Assembly (NCBI GenBank): GCA_039183205.1
Contig: JBCDBR010000006.1
Coordinates: 80,193-144,192 of the forward strand
Length of the DNA: 64,000 bases
Direction of reading: 5' to 3'
From: HKCCE3408 sp039183205
GTDB lineage: Bacteria > Pseudomonadota > Alphaproteobacteria > Rhodobacterales > Rhodobacteraceae
A program made the position numbers and the translations under genes. The notes below the pieces were generated by a model, which was given only the letters and a program-made list of their open reading frames with translations, was not told where the DNA came from and searched no databases. This document shows, one piece after another, positions 9,014 through 18,140 of the stretch (its first letter is position 1; every line of letters begins with the position of its first letter).

Positions 9014-10042
9014 TTACGGGACAACTGGCCCGTTTGCACCGACTGGATAGAGCTGTGCATTGCGCCCCCAGACCTGACGATCACCAAGCCGATCGCGCCC
9101 ATGCCAGGCGAACCAGTTGCAATCTGGGGCAATCGCGACGACACCTGCTGGGTTCAGATCTCGATCCTCGCCATAATAAGCGGCGCGGATTGCATCAGGA
9201 TCAAAGGTCGGTTCAACGCCCGGCCAAGTGAGAATATCACGGGCATATGCCCAGAGGTTCGGATAATCCACAAGGCGCCGCCGGCTACATTTGAAATGTC
9301 CGTGATAGACGAGGTCGAACCGGGCCAGTGCCGGCCACAGCCGCAGATCGGTTGCCGTCAATGCAGGCCCGTGCAGGTATCGGGTCGTCGACAGCCGATC
9401 TTCCAAAGCATCCAATGTGGCGAAGACTTCGTTGACGGCCGTGTCGTAGATTTCTTGTCGCTGTGCTTTGCCCGCACGGTAAACCGCATTGGCCAAGCCC
9501 GATTGAATTGCACCGGACATAGCATCAATATCGTCGCGCAAACGATCGGGCAGCAGCGTCCAATCGGCAGCCGCAGCCGCGGCCGGCTTGGCCGCATCCA
9601 ACGCACATAGGATCTGAGTGGAGTCGTTTGAGAGGATGCGGTGCTCTGCGGCGTCCCAAAGCACAGGCACCGTGGCGCGGGTTGTCACCTCAGGATCGGA
9701 GAACGCATATAGCTCGTGCAAATGCTCTATCGACGTCTCGGTTCCGGGAATGCGCCAGAGCTGTTTCCCGCGACTTACCCGGTATCCCTGAACCCGCGGC
9801 CCGCCCGCAATGTGACATGGCAACACCGCATCTAAACCCTTGATCGCCCGAAACAGTAATACTCGATGCGACCATGGACAGGATCGCGAGGCGATCAGAT
9901 GGAAACGGCCCGGTTCTCGGGAAAGACGTCCAACGATATGGTTTGGAACGGGTCCACCAAAGCGCGATGCGGACCGAACATAAGCACCGTTCTGAATGGT
10001 TCGGTCTTCATCACGCCATATCCCCTCGATCAACATACCCAT
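9014..10042 (-). CDS. Glutathionyl-hydroquinone reductase-like GST (Xi class)
   Basis: The protein is 342 aa from ATG 10042; in-frame ATGs at 10051 and 10090 are alternatives. GGGG nine bases upstream favours 10042 and gives the usual family N-terminus (MGMLIEGIW). The catalytic motif SRSCPWSHR contains the Cys-Pro-Trp of Xi-class enzymes. The helical C-terminal domain includes an LxGxxLTATDLRLWPALARFD-like region. Such enzymes reduce S-glutathionyl-hydroquinones in the cytoplasm. The tail runs about 30 residues past the usual family end, possibly through loss of an earlier stop. It diverges from a LysR gene. Confidence 0.85.
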   Translation of the reverse strand: MGMLIEGIWRDEDRTIQNGAYVRSASRFGGPVPNHIVGRLSREPGRFHLIASRSCPWSHRVLLFRAIKGLDAVLPCHIAGGPRVQGYRVSRGKQLWRIPGTETSIEHLHELYAFSDPEVTTRATVPVLWDAAEHRILSNDSTQILCALDAAKPAAAAAADWTLLPDRLRDDIDAMSGAIQSGLANAVYRAGKAQRQEIYDTAVNEVFATLDALEDRLSTTRYLHGPALTATDLRLWPALARFDLVYHGHFKCSRRRLVDYPNLWAYARDILTWPGVEPTFDPDAIRAAYYGEDRDLNPAGVVAIAPDCNWFAWHGRDRLGDRQVWGRNAQLYPVGANGPVVP

Positions 10043-10137
10043 GATGTCCATCCCCAGTTGTTGCGGTAAGAAACCTAGGCCGAACGGCAAATGGATTTTG
10101 TTCGCAAATGGGGATGTTTTGGTCTAAAAAAGAGACC

Positions 10138-11064
10138 ATGAAGTCTCTCCCCTTAAATGCGTTGCGTGCCTTGGCCGCGGTGTATTTGTCCGGCGGCATC
10201 CGACCGGCCAGCAGGATGTTGGGCGTTGCGCATTCCTCGGTCGCGCGGCACTTGAGCGAAGTTGAGGCGCGATTGGGCGCGAGAGTGATTGACAAGGGCG
10301 GCGTGCAAAGAGCCGTCGCTTTCACCGCATTGGGCGAGCGTCTGGCACGAGACGCAACAACCGCAATGTCTAAACTCGATGAGGCTTGGGAAGCAGCGAG
10401 CGAGCGCCGCACTCCCCATGCTGTCGTCATTTCGGCGCCGCCCTCCGTTGCCGCGTTGTGGCTATTGCCGCGCCTGCCGGCCCTTGCTGAGGCTCATCCG
10501 CGGATCGAAGTGTCCGTTCTTGCGGAACAACGTGTGCGTGGACCCCAAGAAGATGGGGCCGATATCGCTATACGCATGGGCGCGCCGCGTTCAGGCGAAC
10601 CGGCGGAACCTTTGATGGACGATGCGCTTGTTCCGGTCGTCAGCCCGCGGCTCTTGGCGCGCGCCAAAGCCGCGCGTGGCGGACCGACCGGTAGCAACGG
10701 CGTGTCGAGGCTTCTGCGGGATTTACCTCTTTTGCATGACAGGGACCCAAATGCAGGTTGGGATCGGTGGGTCGCGGCATTTGGCCCGTCAGACCTTGAT
10801 GTCGGTCAGGGCCCCCGGTTCGGCTCCTCAGACCTTGTGTTGCGCGCCGCGCAACAGGGCCAAGGCATAGCCCTTGCGCGCCTGCGGCTGGCCGAAGATG
10901 CGCTCACCGCGGGCACTGTGGTTCGATTGTCCGAAGATTGTGTGCCGTTGCCCATGGCCTACCAACTTATCGGCCGAGCAGATGGGAACGCGCGCCATGC
11001 CGTACGCACCGTTTGGCGCTGGCTTCGCGACACCGGCAAGCTGGCCGACGGCTCAGGCATGTGA
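10138..11064 (+). CDS. LysR-family regulator (GcvA-like)
   Basis: The protein is 308 aa from ATG 10138. ATG 10108 adds ten unlikely residues, while KSLPLNALRALAAVYLSGG from 10138 is the standard GcvA-like start. A winged helix (IRPASRMLGVAHSSVARHLSEVE) precedes a periplasmic-binding-type effector domain. It diverges from the GST gene, so GST control is the simplest guess. Its 3' end overlaps the convergent LysR gene at 11053 by 12 bp. Confidence 0.85.
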   Translation: MKSLPLNALRALAAVYLSGGIRPASRMLGVAHSSVARHLSEVEARLGARVIDKGGVQRAVAFTALGERLARDATTAMSKLDEAWEAASERRTPHAVVISAPPSVAALWLLPRLPALAEAHPRIEVSVLAEQRVRGPQEDGADIAIRMGAPRSGEPAEPLMDDALVPVVSPRLLARAKAARGGPTGSNGVSRLLRDLPLLHDRDPNAGWDRWVAAFGPSDLDVGQGPRFGSSDLVLRAAQQGQGIALARLRLAEDALTAGTVVRLSEDCVPLPMAYQLIGRADGNARHAVRTVWRWLRDTGKLADGSGM

Positions 11065-11994
11065 ATGCGATGGCCCCGCACCCTCGGTCCGTTTTGCCGC
11101 GTCCAACAGCCAATTCCGGAACTGCGATATCTTTGGCTCAGTCAAACGATCCCGAGGCGACAACAAAAAATAGGCAAAAATGAGCTGCGTGCTGAGATCG
11201 GCAGTGAACGGGCGCACAAGGCGCCCGGATGCGATATGGTCCGCAGCCATGTGATCGCCAATCAAAGCAATCCCCTCGCCATCAAGCGCGGCGCGCACGG
11301 CCATCTCTTCTTTTGTAAACCGCGGCCCCTTAAACGGATCGACATCGACCGCGCCTGCGGCAAGAAGCCAGGTCCGCCAACTGCCCTCTGCCTCCTTCCA
11401 TTCGATATGCAAGAGCGTATGGTTCTTGAGGTCGTCGGGGGTCTTCAACGGCACACTCCCCGCGAGGATCGCGGGGCTGCACACGGGTGTAGCGCGCATG
11501 GCAAACAAGCGATCACACTGCACATCAGCATACCCGCCCCGACCATAACGGATTGCGACATCAGCTTCGCCACGTGTGACATCGACGAGCCGGTCAGTTC
11601 CATCGATTCGAACCTCGATATCGGGGTGTCGCCTGCGAAAATCATCAAGACGCGGCACAAGCCAAAGCGAGCCAAAGCCAGGACTGACGCTCAGCGTCAA
11701 CACATCGTCGGCACCGCGCGACGTCATTCGGCGCGTGGCTTCTGCGAGGCGGTCAAATCCATCGGACAAAATTGGTGCGGCGTCCAGTCCGGCATCTGTT
11801 AGGCGCAGCGCGCGCGTTAGTCGATGAAAGAGTGGTGCGCCAAGCCAATCTTCGAGCGCCCGTATCTGATGGCTGACCGCCCCGGGCGTTACGTTCAACT
11901 CGTCGGCTGCCTTGGCAAAGCTGAGATGGCGCGCGGCAGCCTCAAACGCCTGCAGACCGCGCAGTGGGGCTATATTGAGTCGTGTCATAGGCAT
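11053..11994 (-). CDS. LysR-family regulator (GcvA-like)
   Basis: The 313-aa protein starts with the typical LysR helix-turn-helix (RGLQAFEAAARHLSFAKAAD, then TPGAVSHQIRALE) and continues into an LysR substrate-binding domain. ATG 11994 and ATG 11988 are equally good starts. It diverges from the EamA transporter at 12117 across a 122-bp AT-rich region. It is the likely regulator of that exporter, with an unknown effector. Confidence 0.87.
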   Translation of the reverse strand: MPMTRLNIAPLRGLQAFEAAARHLSFAKAADELNVTPGAVSHQIRALEDWLGAPLFHRLTRALRLTDAGLDAAPILSDGFDRLAEATRRMTSRGADDVLTLSVSPGFGSLWLVPRLDDFRRRHPDIEVRIDGTDRLVDVTRGEADVAIRYGRGGYADVQCDRLFAMRATPVCSPAILAGSVPLKTPDDLKNHTLLHIEWKEAEGSWRTWLLAAGAVDVDPFKGPRFTKEEMAVRAALDGEGIALIGDHMAADHIASGRLVRPFTADLSTQLIFAYFLLSPRDRLTEPKISQFRNWLLDAAKRTEGAGPSHSHA

Positions 11995-12076
11995 GAGAAA
12001 AACTCATTTATAGACTGAATTCAATTCCTTTGTCCTACATCATTTCCTTTCATAAATAGACCTTTGGGTTTCAGTG

Positions 12077-12092
12077 GTGATTTCTCAATCAC
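12077..12092. promoter_or_regulatory. Perfect 6-bp inverted repeat upstream of EamA exporter
   Basis: GTGATT-TCTC-AATCAC lies 24 bp before the exporter start, inside the LysR/EamA divergent region. It could be a regulator half-site pair or a small 5'-UTR hairpin. The four-base loop is short for a LysR T-N11-A site, so a hairpin or another regulator is equally possible. Confidence 0.35.
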
Positions 12093-12116
12093 GGTAAACA
12101 CGAGGGAAATTAAGTC

Positions 12117-12989
12117 ATGAAAAGGGCGGCGGCGCTGTTTCGGTCGGAATATACGTACGGCATCGCCTTGCTCGTAGCCTCTGCTTTGGCATTCAGCTCG
12201 GCGGGTATTTTTACCAAAGGTGTGGATGCCGCAGCATGGGCCGTGATCTTTTGGCGCGGGCTGTTCGCGGCAGTATCGACGACGGTATGGGCTGCCACGC
12301 GCAGCGCGATGCGGGCCGAATTTCTCGGCATGGGACGAACAGGGCTTGCCGTCGGGCTCATTGGCGCGGCCGGAACAGCGGCTTTGATCCCCGCCTTCAA
12401 ACTCACCACGGTGGCCAATGTCGCGTTGATCTATGCGGCTGCACCCTTCCTCGCCGCGTTCCTCGCCTGGCGCATAATCGCCGAGCGGGTATCGCCGCGA
12501 ACCGCATTTGGGGCGGCCTGGGCCCTTGCTGGCGTTGCGGTGATTGTCGCCGGATCGATCGGCAGCACACATCTTGCCGGTGACGGTCTGGCGTTGATCA
12601 TGACCTTGGCCATGGCGACGATCATGGTCCTTTACCGCGTGGCTCCGGATACACCCAGCGCGGGTCCATCCGTTCTACAGTCCGTCATTTTGATGCCGCC
12701 GGCGATTGCCTTTGGGTCGCCCTTTGAGATCGATGTGTCAGAGATTGCCATCCTTGCCGCGTTTGGCTTGGTCCATGCCTTCGCCTCGGTGACCTTAGCC
12801 GAAGGAGCAAAACGAGTGCCAGCCGGACAAACAGCGTTGCTGGGGGCGTTGGAGACACCCCTTGCCCCGATCCTTGCATTCGCGATCTTAGCTGAGGCGC
12901 CAACGGGCGCCACGCTTCTCGGCGGATCCATCGTGCTCGCTGCGGTACTTGCGTCGATCCGGCACGATGCGACGGCACCGCCGAGCTAG
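12117..12989 (+). CDS. DMT-superfamily EamA transporter
   Basis: This 290-aa protein has about ten hydrophobic helices in two EamA repeats (roughly residues 10-140 and 150-285). It starts SEYTYGIALLVASALAFSSA and ends with GATLLGGSIVLAAVL. GAGGGAA at about 12100 supports ATG 12117. EamA proteins export amino acids or other metabolites across the inner membrane; the substrate cannot be read here. The adjacent divergent LysR gene is its likely regulator. Confidence 0.87.
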   Translation: MKRAAALFRSEYTYGIALLVASALAFSSAGIFTKGVDAAAWAVIFWRGLFAAVSTTVWAATRSAMRAEFLGMGRTGLAVGLIGAAGTAALIPAFKLTTVANVALIYAAAPFLAAFLAWRIIAERVSPRTAFGAAWALAGVAVIVAGSIGSTHLAGDGLALIMTLAMATIMVLYRVAPDTPSAGPSVLQSVILMPPAIAFGSPFEIDVSEIAILAAFGLVHAFASVTLAEGAKRVPAGQTALLGALETPLAPILAFAILAEAPTGATLLGGSIVLAAVLASIRHDATAPPS

Positions 12990-13098
12990 CGTGTTGGACA
13001 ATCCCGCAGCACCGTCTGCGAAAAATGCTTGCAGGTCTCCGTGATCCGTAGCGCCCTTCAGGTCGAGCCACATGGTGTGGTCCTCGTCGCCAGGTGTC
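12990..13098 (-). pseudogene. Possible orphan C-terminal gene fragment
   Basis: Between the stops of two convergent exporter genes the minus strand reads an open, protein-like segment (TPGDEDHTMWLDLKGATDHG, then DLQAFFADGAAGLSNTLARR). It follows directly after the stop codon of the 13101 gene. It has no start of its own with a ribosome-binding site except ATG 13073. Its composition looks coding, but I do not recognise the family. It may be the surviving tail of a deleted gene. Confidence 0.25.
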
Positions 13099-13100
13099 CG

Positions 13101-14063
13101 TCATTTCACCTTGGGTTCACCGATTGTCGCATGTGGTCTTGGGCTGGGGGTATGGACCGCCACACCGATAATCACCAACACAACGCCGATCACGTCTACG
13201 GCGCTTGGAACCTGTCGTAGGACGAGGATACCAATGATTGTTGCGATTGCGGGTAAGAGCGCCAACAAGAACGCAAAGCTGGCTCGTGGCAATCGCGACA
13301 TCGCAAGTTGGTCACAAACATATGGGATCACCGAAGAACAGATCCCAACGCCAAGCCCAGCAAGCACCAGCAATGGCGAACCAAACGCATGCAGAGCTTC
13401 AAGGAAACCGACCGGCATCACGAAGATAAAGGCCGCTGTCATGGCCGCTCCTAACCGTTCGACACCTTCAGAGGCGCCGCCTTCGGAAATGCGATGGCCG
13501 AGGATAATATAAAGGACGAACAGGCCGCCATTCAGCATTGCCCAGCACAATCCAAGCAAGTCGGACATAAGTGCTTCACCTTCGGATGCCAGTAGCGACG
13601 GCACGTCGATTAGGAGCGCAACACCAATGATTGTGATCAGAAAAGCCAGATAATTTCGACGCGTGCGTAAGCCCCATAATGCGATGCCGATGGTTCCAAC
13701 AAATTCAATCGCCGCAACCAGCGCAATCGGCAGCCTATCAAGCGCGAGGTAGAAGGAACTATTCATCGCCGCTAGGCACGCGCCCAAAGCCAAAAGCAAT
13801 ATGCGCTCACGATTGCTCGCATTCCTAAATGTGCGCCAAGGCTTCGTGATCGGGGCAAACACGATCGCCGCCGAGGCGATGCGAAACCACGCAACGCCAA
13901 GAACACCGACAACCGGGAAAAGCAGGACCGCAAATGCTGGGCCGAGATAGTGAAACACGGCAGACACCGCGAACCAAGCGTGCGGCGGCACAGAACCCGC
14001 CACGCGCGACATGACGCCGGCTGAGTTTCCGGTGCTGGGTTTCGACGGATTGGGATCTGGCAT
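13101..14063 (-). CDS. EamA transporter, RhtA-like amino-acid exporter
   Basis: The protein is 320 aa from ATG 14063, chosen because AAAGGA lies 5 bases upstream; an upstream extension to 14279 would cross the divergent Lrp gene. Ten hydrophobic segments are visible, with an N-terminal FHYLGPAFAVLLFPVVGVLG and FRIASAAIVF typical of the RhtA (threonine/homoserine exporter) branch. It diverges from an Lrp/AsnC regulator over 47 bp. That pairing is common for amino-acid exporters and supports amino-acid efflux. Confidence 0.85.
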   Translation of the reverse strand: MPDPNPSKPSTGNSAGVMSRVAGSVPPHAWFAVSAVFHYLGPAFAVLLFPVVGVLGVAWFRIASAAIVFAPITKPWRTFRNASNRERILLLALGACLAAMNSSFYLALDRLPIALVAAIEFVGTIGIALWGLRTRRNYLAFLITIIGVALLIDVPSLLASEGEALMSDLLGLCWAMLNGGLFVLYIILGHRISEGGASEGVERLGAAMTAAFIFVMPVGFLEALHAFGSPLLVLAGLGVGICSSVIPYVCDQLAMSRLPRASFAFLLALLPAIATIIGILVLRQVPSAVDVIGVVLVIIGVAVHTPSPRPHATIGEPKVK

Positions 14064-14110
14064 ATATCCTTTATGAAAGGTAATTCGGCGGATCGATATG
14101 GAGATCAGGT

Positions 14111-14614
14111 ATGTCAGATCAGGAATTGACATCACGGAAAGAGGTCGTTGCCGCAAATGGCCTTCGATCAGAAGGTACGGGTCTCGATGCAATCGACGCA
14201 AAGATACTGCAAGAGCTTTGCGTGGATGCGCGTCTTCCGCGCGCCGAATTGTCCCGGCGTGTGGGCCTTTCGGCACCAAGTGTAGCGGACCGTGTAAGGC
14301 GGCTTGAAGATGTCGGCATTATTACCGGATATGGTGCACGGATCGACCCGTCCCGTCTTGGCTACGGCCTTACGATCGTAATCCGCGCCCGGCCAATGCC
14401 AGGTGAGATGAAGAACATGATTGATGCGATCCGTGAGACCCCCCAGATCGTGTCTTGCGACCGTGTATCCGGTGAAGATTGTTTCCTGGCCCGTGCGCAT
14501 GTTCGGAGCGTCGCCGAGATGGAACAGGTCATCGATAGGATCGTGCCGTTCGGGGCCACCAACTCCTCAATCGTTCAATCCACGCCTATCGCGGAACGGC
14601 TCGTCAAACTCTAA
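14111..14614 (+). CDS. Lrp/AsnC-family regulator
   Basis: The 167-aa protein has a ~25-residue extra N-terminus, then the AsnC-type helix-turn-helix (LDAIDAKILQELCVDARLPR, followed by VGLSAPSVADRVRRLEDVGI). An alpha/beta RAM effector domain follows (VSCDRVSGEDCFLARAHVRS). GGAG and AGG precede ATG 14111. It most likely senses an amino acid and activates the divergent RhtA-like exporter. An imperfect CCTTT-ATG-AAAGG palindrome sits at 14068-14080 in the shared promoter. Confidence 0.88.
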   Translation: MSDQELTSRKEVVAANGLRSEGTGLDAIDAKILQELCVDARLPRAELSRRVGLSAPSVADRVRRLEDVGIITGYGARIDPSRLGYGLTIVIRARPMPGEMKNMIDAIRETPQIVSCDRVSGEDCFLARAHVRSVAEMEQVIDRIVPFGATNSSIVQSTPIAERLVKL

Positions 14615-14695
14615 ACGTCGTCCGCGCGAACGTGCCTGCCGGCGCGGTGCCCGCATCCTGTCGCCCGGCAGCTTTGCATCGATCACAGCGATTGC

Positions 14696-15835
14696 CTAGC
14701 CCAGAGGGACGAGGTCGGACAATGTCGGCGAGATGCGATTGAGATCGGTCAGTTTGGTTTCGCCCGGCCGAAGCGCAACGTTCGGCAATCCCGCGATCTC
14801 GGCAGGTGCACTTGTCGCGGCGCAAAGCGCGTCTGCAATGCCCACGCCCGCTTGGATATGCAAAACGTTGATCGCGCGGGTGAGATCAAGGTCAGCTCCG
14901 GCCAGCGTCCCATCTGCAAGCGTCAGAACACCGTTGCGGCGGGTCACACTGCGCCCGCCCAAGCAAAACTTCTCTTTCGTCGTCCCGGCGACGGCCATCG
15001 CGTCGCTCACGAGGTAGATGCGGCCCGGACCTGCCTTCGCCGCCCAAGCCGTCTTTAGCGACATCGGGTGCACATGGACAGCATCTGCAATCACGCCCGC
15101 TGACACCGTTTCAGTCGCCAAAGCGGCCCCCACAAGTCCTGGCTCTCGGCTTCCCAGCTGGCTCATGGCATTGAAGAGATGCGTGGCGCATGTCGCCCCG
15201 GCGGCGAAATAACGAAGACAGGTGTCGAACCCGGCATCGGTATGGCCCAAGGATACAATTACGCCGGCCTTTGACAGCGTTTCGACCTGAGCCGCGGTAA
15301 CAGCCTCAGGTGCGATTGTGACTTTGAGGACAGGCAGCAGGCTCGCGGCCTTCAAGAGTTGATCGAGATCCGATTTGTTCATCGGTCGGATCAGATCCGG
15401 ATCATGTGCCCCTTTGCGCGCGACCGAAAGGTGCGGGCCTTCGAGGTGGAGGCCCGCAATCCCCGGCAGGCCGACACGGATCGCCTCAGCGGCTGCCGCG
15501 ATCGCGTGGGTTGTCGTGTCAGCATCGTCTGTAATCAATGTCGGCAGGAACGTGGTCACGCCAAGCCCGCGATGCGCGGATGCCATTGTCCGCAGCGTGG
15601 ACACTGACGGGTCGTCATTGAACATCACGCCGCCGCCGCCATTGACTTGAAGGTCAACGTATCCGGAACTCAAAATGTCCCCTTGCAAATCGACAATATC
15701 CCCCGCCGCAGATGCCTCGTTGCCCAAGACCAAACCGATGAAAACTCCATCTTCGAAACGGGCACACACCCCGTCGCGAAGATGCAAGCCATCGAAGATG
15801 CGGCCATTGACATAGGTCGTGACAGCGCGGCTCAT
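14696..15835 (-). CDS. nagA: N-acetylglucosamine-6-phosphate deacetylase
   Basis: This 379-aa amidohydrolase removes acetate from GlcNAc-6-P to give GlcN-6-P. Visible signatures are DLQVNGGGGVMFND, the metal-site GLHLEGPHLS, LGHTDAGF, ATHLFNAMSQ and the catalytic aspartate in YLVSDAMAVAGT. It is the last gene of the recycling operon, and its ATG overlaps the TGA of the upstream SIS gene (ATGA). It processes GlcNAc-6-P released when MurQ cleaves MurNAc-6-P. Confidence 0.95.
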   Translation of the reverse strand: MSRAVTTYVNGRIFDGLHLRDGVCARFEDGVFIGLVLGNEASAAGDIVDLQGDILSSGYVDLQVNGGGGVMFNDDPSVSTLRTMASAHRGLGVTTFLPTLITDDADTTTHAIAAAAEAIRVGLPGIAGLHLEGPHLSVARKGAHDPDLIRPMNKSDLDQLLKAASLLPVLKVTIAPEAVTAAQVETLSKAGVIVSLGHTDAGFDTCLRYFAAGATCATHLFNAMSQLGSREPGLVGAALATETVSAGVIADAVHVHPMSLKTAWAAKAGPGRIYLVSDAMAVAGTTKEKFCLGGRSVTRRNGVLTLADGTLAGADLDLTRAINVLHIQAGVGIADALCAATSAPAEIAGLPNVALRPGETKLTDLNRISPTLSDLVPLG

Positions 15836-16851
15836 GTCGTTTCGGTGACTTTCTTTAGGTGGCGTGGCGCATCAGGGTTGATCCCACGCGCGACAGCGGC
15901 GGCTTCCACCATGCCGTAAAACGACACGATCGCTGCGACCGGATCGGTCAGCCAATGACCGGTACGAATTGCGGGAAGCTGCGTCGCGTGGCGCGCCCCA
16001 CGGGCGATGGTGAACACTCTGGCACCCTTTAGCGCCAGTTCGTCCGCGGTCGCAGCGACGCTATCTTCGGCTCGGTCAGCGGCCGCAAATGCAATGACGG
16101 GGAAGCTGCGATCTACGATGGACACAGGTCCGTGCAAGACCTCCGCCGAGGAGTAGCTTTCAGCATGGAGCAAGCAGGTCTCCTTGAATTTGAGTGCGGC
16201 CTCATTGGAAATTGCCCAAGATGGCCCGCGGCCAAGCGTAAACAGCGACGCGCCATCGATGGCGGCGGCAGCTTCGGACCAATCGCACCGCGTTGCCGCC
16301 TCCAGATGGCCTGGCAATTCGCGAATTGCGGCGATCAGATCAGCATCGTTGCGCATCTCAGCGATCAGCCAAAGCCCAGTGACCAACGACGTAACAAAGG
16401 TCTTTGTGGCCGCAACGCTCAGTTCCGGACCGGCATGGAGCGGCAAGGTATTGTCCGCGATCTGCGCCAATCGCGACCGTTCGTCATTCGTGATCGCAAC
16501 CGTCAGAGCCCCGCTTCTTTTCAGGCTTGCCGTCATATCGACGATATCGGGGCTTTGCCCTGACTGCGAGATCGCAATGCAAAGGGCGTTCGGTGCTGCG
16601 ACATCCACACCGTAGATCGAACTGACGGAGGGACCAGCCGAGGCCATCGGGCGGCCTAGGACCAACTCGCTCACGTATTTGAGGTAGGTGCAGGCGTGAT
16701 CCGAAGAGCCCCGCGCAACAGAAATCAGAAAGCTCGAATTCGCCTCCCGCGCGACATTCGCGGTGTGAGCGATCGCGTCATTACCGTTCCGCAACAACCG
16801 CTCAACGGCGTCAGGGATCTCCAGTATTTCTTTGCGCATTTGCGTGGACAT
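15832..16851 (-). CDS. SIS-domain glucosamine-6-phosphate deaminase/isomerase (GlmS C-terminal type)
   Basis: The 339-aa protein has two SIS domains like the isomerase half of GlmS, without the glutaminase domain. Motifs are SVARGSSDHA, ISQSGQSPD (phosphosugar loop), LGRGPSWAISNEAALKFKET and the C-terminal ARGINPDAPRHLKKVT. Stand-alone proteins of this form act as NagB-II-type GlcN-6-P deaminases, yielding fructose-6-P and ammonia. Translational coupling to nagA supports that. An AgaS-like isomerase role is the alternative. Confidence 0.85.
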   Translation of the reverse strand: MSTQMRKEILEIPDAVERLLRNGNDAIAHTANVAREANSSFLISVARGSSDHACTYLKYVSELVLGRPMASAGPSVSSIYGVDVAAPNALCIAISQSGQSPDIVDMTASLKRSGALTVAITNDERSRLAQIADNTLPLHAGPELSVAATKTFVTSLVTGLWLIAEMRNDADLIAAIRELPGHLEAATRCDWSEAAAAIDGASLFTLGRGPSWAISNEAALKFKETCLLHAESYSSAEVLHGPVSIVDRSFPVIAFAAADRAEDSVAATADELALKGARVFTIARGARHATQLPAIRTGHWLTDPVAAIVSFYGMVEAAAVARGINPDAPRHLKKVTETT

Positions 16852-16857
16852 ATTGCG

Positions 16858-17025
16858 TTACTTCCATGGAACAACAAAACTGTTTGACGACGCGGCCACA
16901 CGTTCGCGTGCAGCCAAGTTGTGAGACATCTCTAGCGCAATCCCGGCCAAAGCGGACAGCCTATCGGTTCGGCGCGGTTGATCGGCCCGTAGGCGACGGC
17001 GGATCGTAAACCTAGACATGCGCAT
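16858..17025 (-). CDS. Small ORF filling the anmK-SIS gap
   Basis: A 55-codon ORF (MRMSRFTIRRRLRADQ start) begins inside the end of anmK and stops 6 bases before the SIS gene, so it fills the only sizeable gap of a tightly overlapped operon. AGGA lies 6 bases before its ATG. It is basic, with no obvious membrane segment, and I do not recognise it. It may be a real small protein or the decayed end of a kinase gene. The operon packing is the main argument for translation. Confidence 0.4.
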   Translation of the reverse strand: MRMSRFTIRRRLRADQPRRTDRLSALAGIALEMSHNLAARERVAASSNSFVVPWK

Positions 17026-18136
17026 GGGCGATCCTGCCCCCCGGCATGGGCGCCGCAACGCCCGTTGTCGTTGGAAAACTAAGTGGCAGGCCACGTAAGG
17101 CGCGGATGGCCAAGAAAGCAAAGCACTCCGCCTCGATTGCATCGCCCCGCCAACCGATGGCGTCAGCCGATATGGCATCAACATCCGCACGCGTGTTCAA
17201 AGCCTGCATCAGCTCGGGGTTGTGGCGCCCTCCGCCGCAAACGATGACGCGCTTGGGACGGACCGGGAGGAGATCGAGGCCACAGCCAACCGCGGCGGCC
17301 GAAAATGCGGTTAGCGTCGCAGCGCCGTCCGAAGCGCTCAAGCCGCCAACCCAATGATACCCGAAATCGAACCGATCAAGTGATTTCGGATACGGCCGGT
17401 CGAAGTATGGATGGCGCAACTGATCGCGGAGCAATGCCTCATCGACCGCGCCCGCGCGCGCAACCGCGCCGCCACGATCCATGTCGCCAAGACCGCGAGA
17501 GCGGATAAAATCGTTTATGGGCGCATTTGCAGGGCCGGTATCAAATCCAATGACCGTGCCGTCCGCATCCCGCCAGGAAAGGTTCCCAACACCGCCAAGG
17601 TTCAAGACGGCTGTGGTTTGATCGGCCCCCAAACGGTCGAGCAGCGCAGCGTGATAAACGGGCGACAAAGGCGCGCCCTGCCCGCCCGCGGCTACATCTG
17701 CGGCGCGCAAATCGTAAACGACGTCCGCGCCAGTGATCTCAGCCATCAGCGTCCCATCGCCCAACTGCCGTGTCGCGCCGATGCAGCCAGGCTCTGCTGC
17801 GCGGTGCAGGACCGTTTGGCCATGAAGCCCAATTCCGCCAATATCTTGCATCGTTAGCCCGGCTGTTTCGACGACCTCTAGCAGGGCGGCCGATTGGGCT
17901 TGGGTCAAGGCCCGTTCTGCTTGAGCGAAAATCGCCGGCTCCGCGCCTGAGAAACCCCAATCGAGCGCCTCCTGCACGGCGCGCGCCAGCAGGGTATTTA
18001 CGCTCTGGGCATAGGGCACCAAGGCATAGGCGCCGAACTCCACAACCTCTTTGCCATCGGTTTTGATCAGCGCGACATCAATGTTGCCGTCAAGAACCGT
18101 TCCAGTCATCAGGCCAACGGCCCAAACAGGTGACAT
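17012..18136 (-). CDS. anmK: Anhydro-N-acetylmuramic acid kinase
   Basis: The protein is 374 aa from ATG 18136, which gives the normal family start MSPVWAVGLMTGTVLDGN; the upstream ATG 18175 lies in the previous gene. The ATP/sugar motifs LHGQTVLHRA, LNLGGVGNLS, GFDTGPANAPIND and CGGGRHNPELM are present. AnmK cleaves and phosphorylates 1,6-anhydroMurNAc to MurNAc-6-P, the substrate of MurQ, encoded in the same operon. The gene follows the serine hydrolase stop by 4 bp. Confidence 0.95.
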   Translation of the reverse strand: MSPVWAVGLMTGTVLDGNIDVALIKTDGKEVVEFGAYALVPYAQSVNTLLARAVQEALDWGFSGAEPAIFAQAERALTQAQSAALLEVVETAGLTMQDIGGIGLHGQTVLHRAAEPGCIGATRQLGDGTLMAEITGADVVYDLRAADVAAGGQGAPLSPVYHAALLDRLGADQTTAVLNLGGVGNLSWRDADGTVIGFDTGPANAPINDFIRSRGLGDMDRGGAVARAGAVDEALLRDQLRHPYFDRPYPKSLDRFDFGYHWVGGLSASDGAATLTAFSAAAVGCGLDLLPVRPKRVIVCGGGRHNPELMQALNTRADVDAISADAIGWRGDAIEAECFAFLAIRALRGLPLSFPTTTGVAAPMPGGRIAHAHV

Positions 18137-18140
18137 CGCC

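Noticed and set aside
8720..9610. A 296-codon plus-strand ORF
   Set aside because: It runs antisense to the GST gene, which has clear family motifs and a sensible start. The plus-strand product is basic and without recognisable motifs.
13101..14279. The long form of the RhtA-like exporter starting at 14279
   Set aside because: It would overlap the divergent Lrp gene and add about 70 residues without family support. AAAGGA supports ATG 14063.
14615..14695. CTGCCGG ... CCGGCAG as a terminator between lrp and nagA
   Set aside because: The 7-bp arms are separated by a long loop and no T-run follows.
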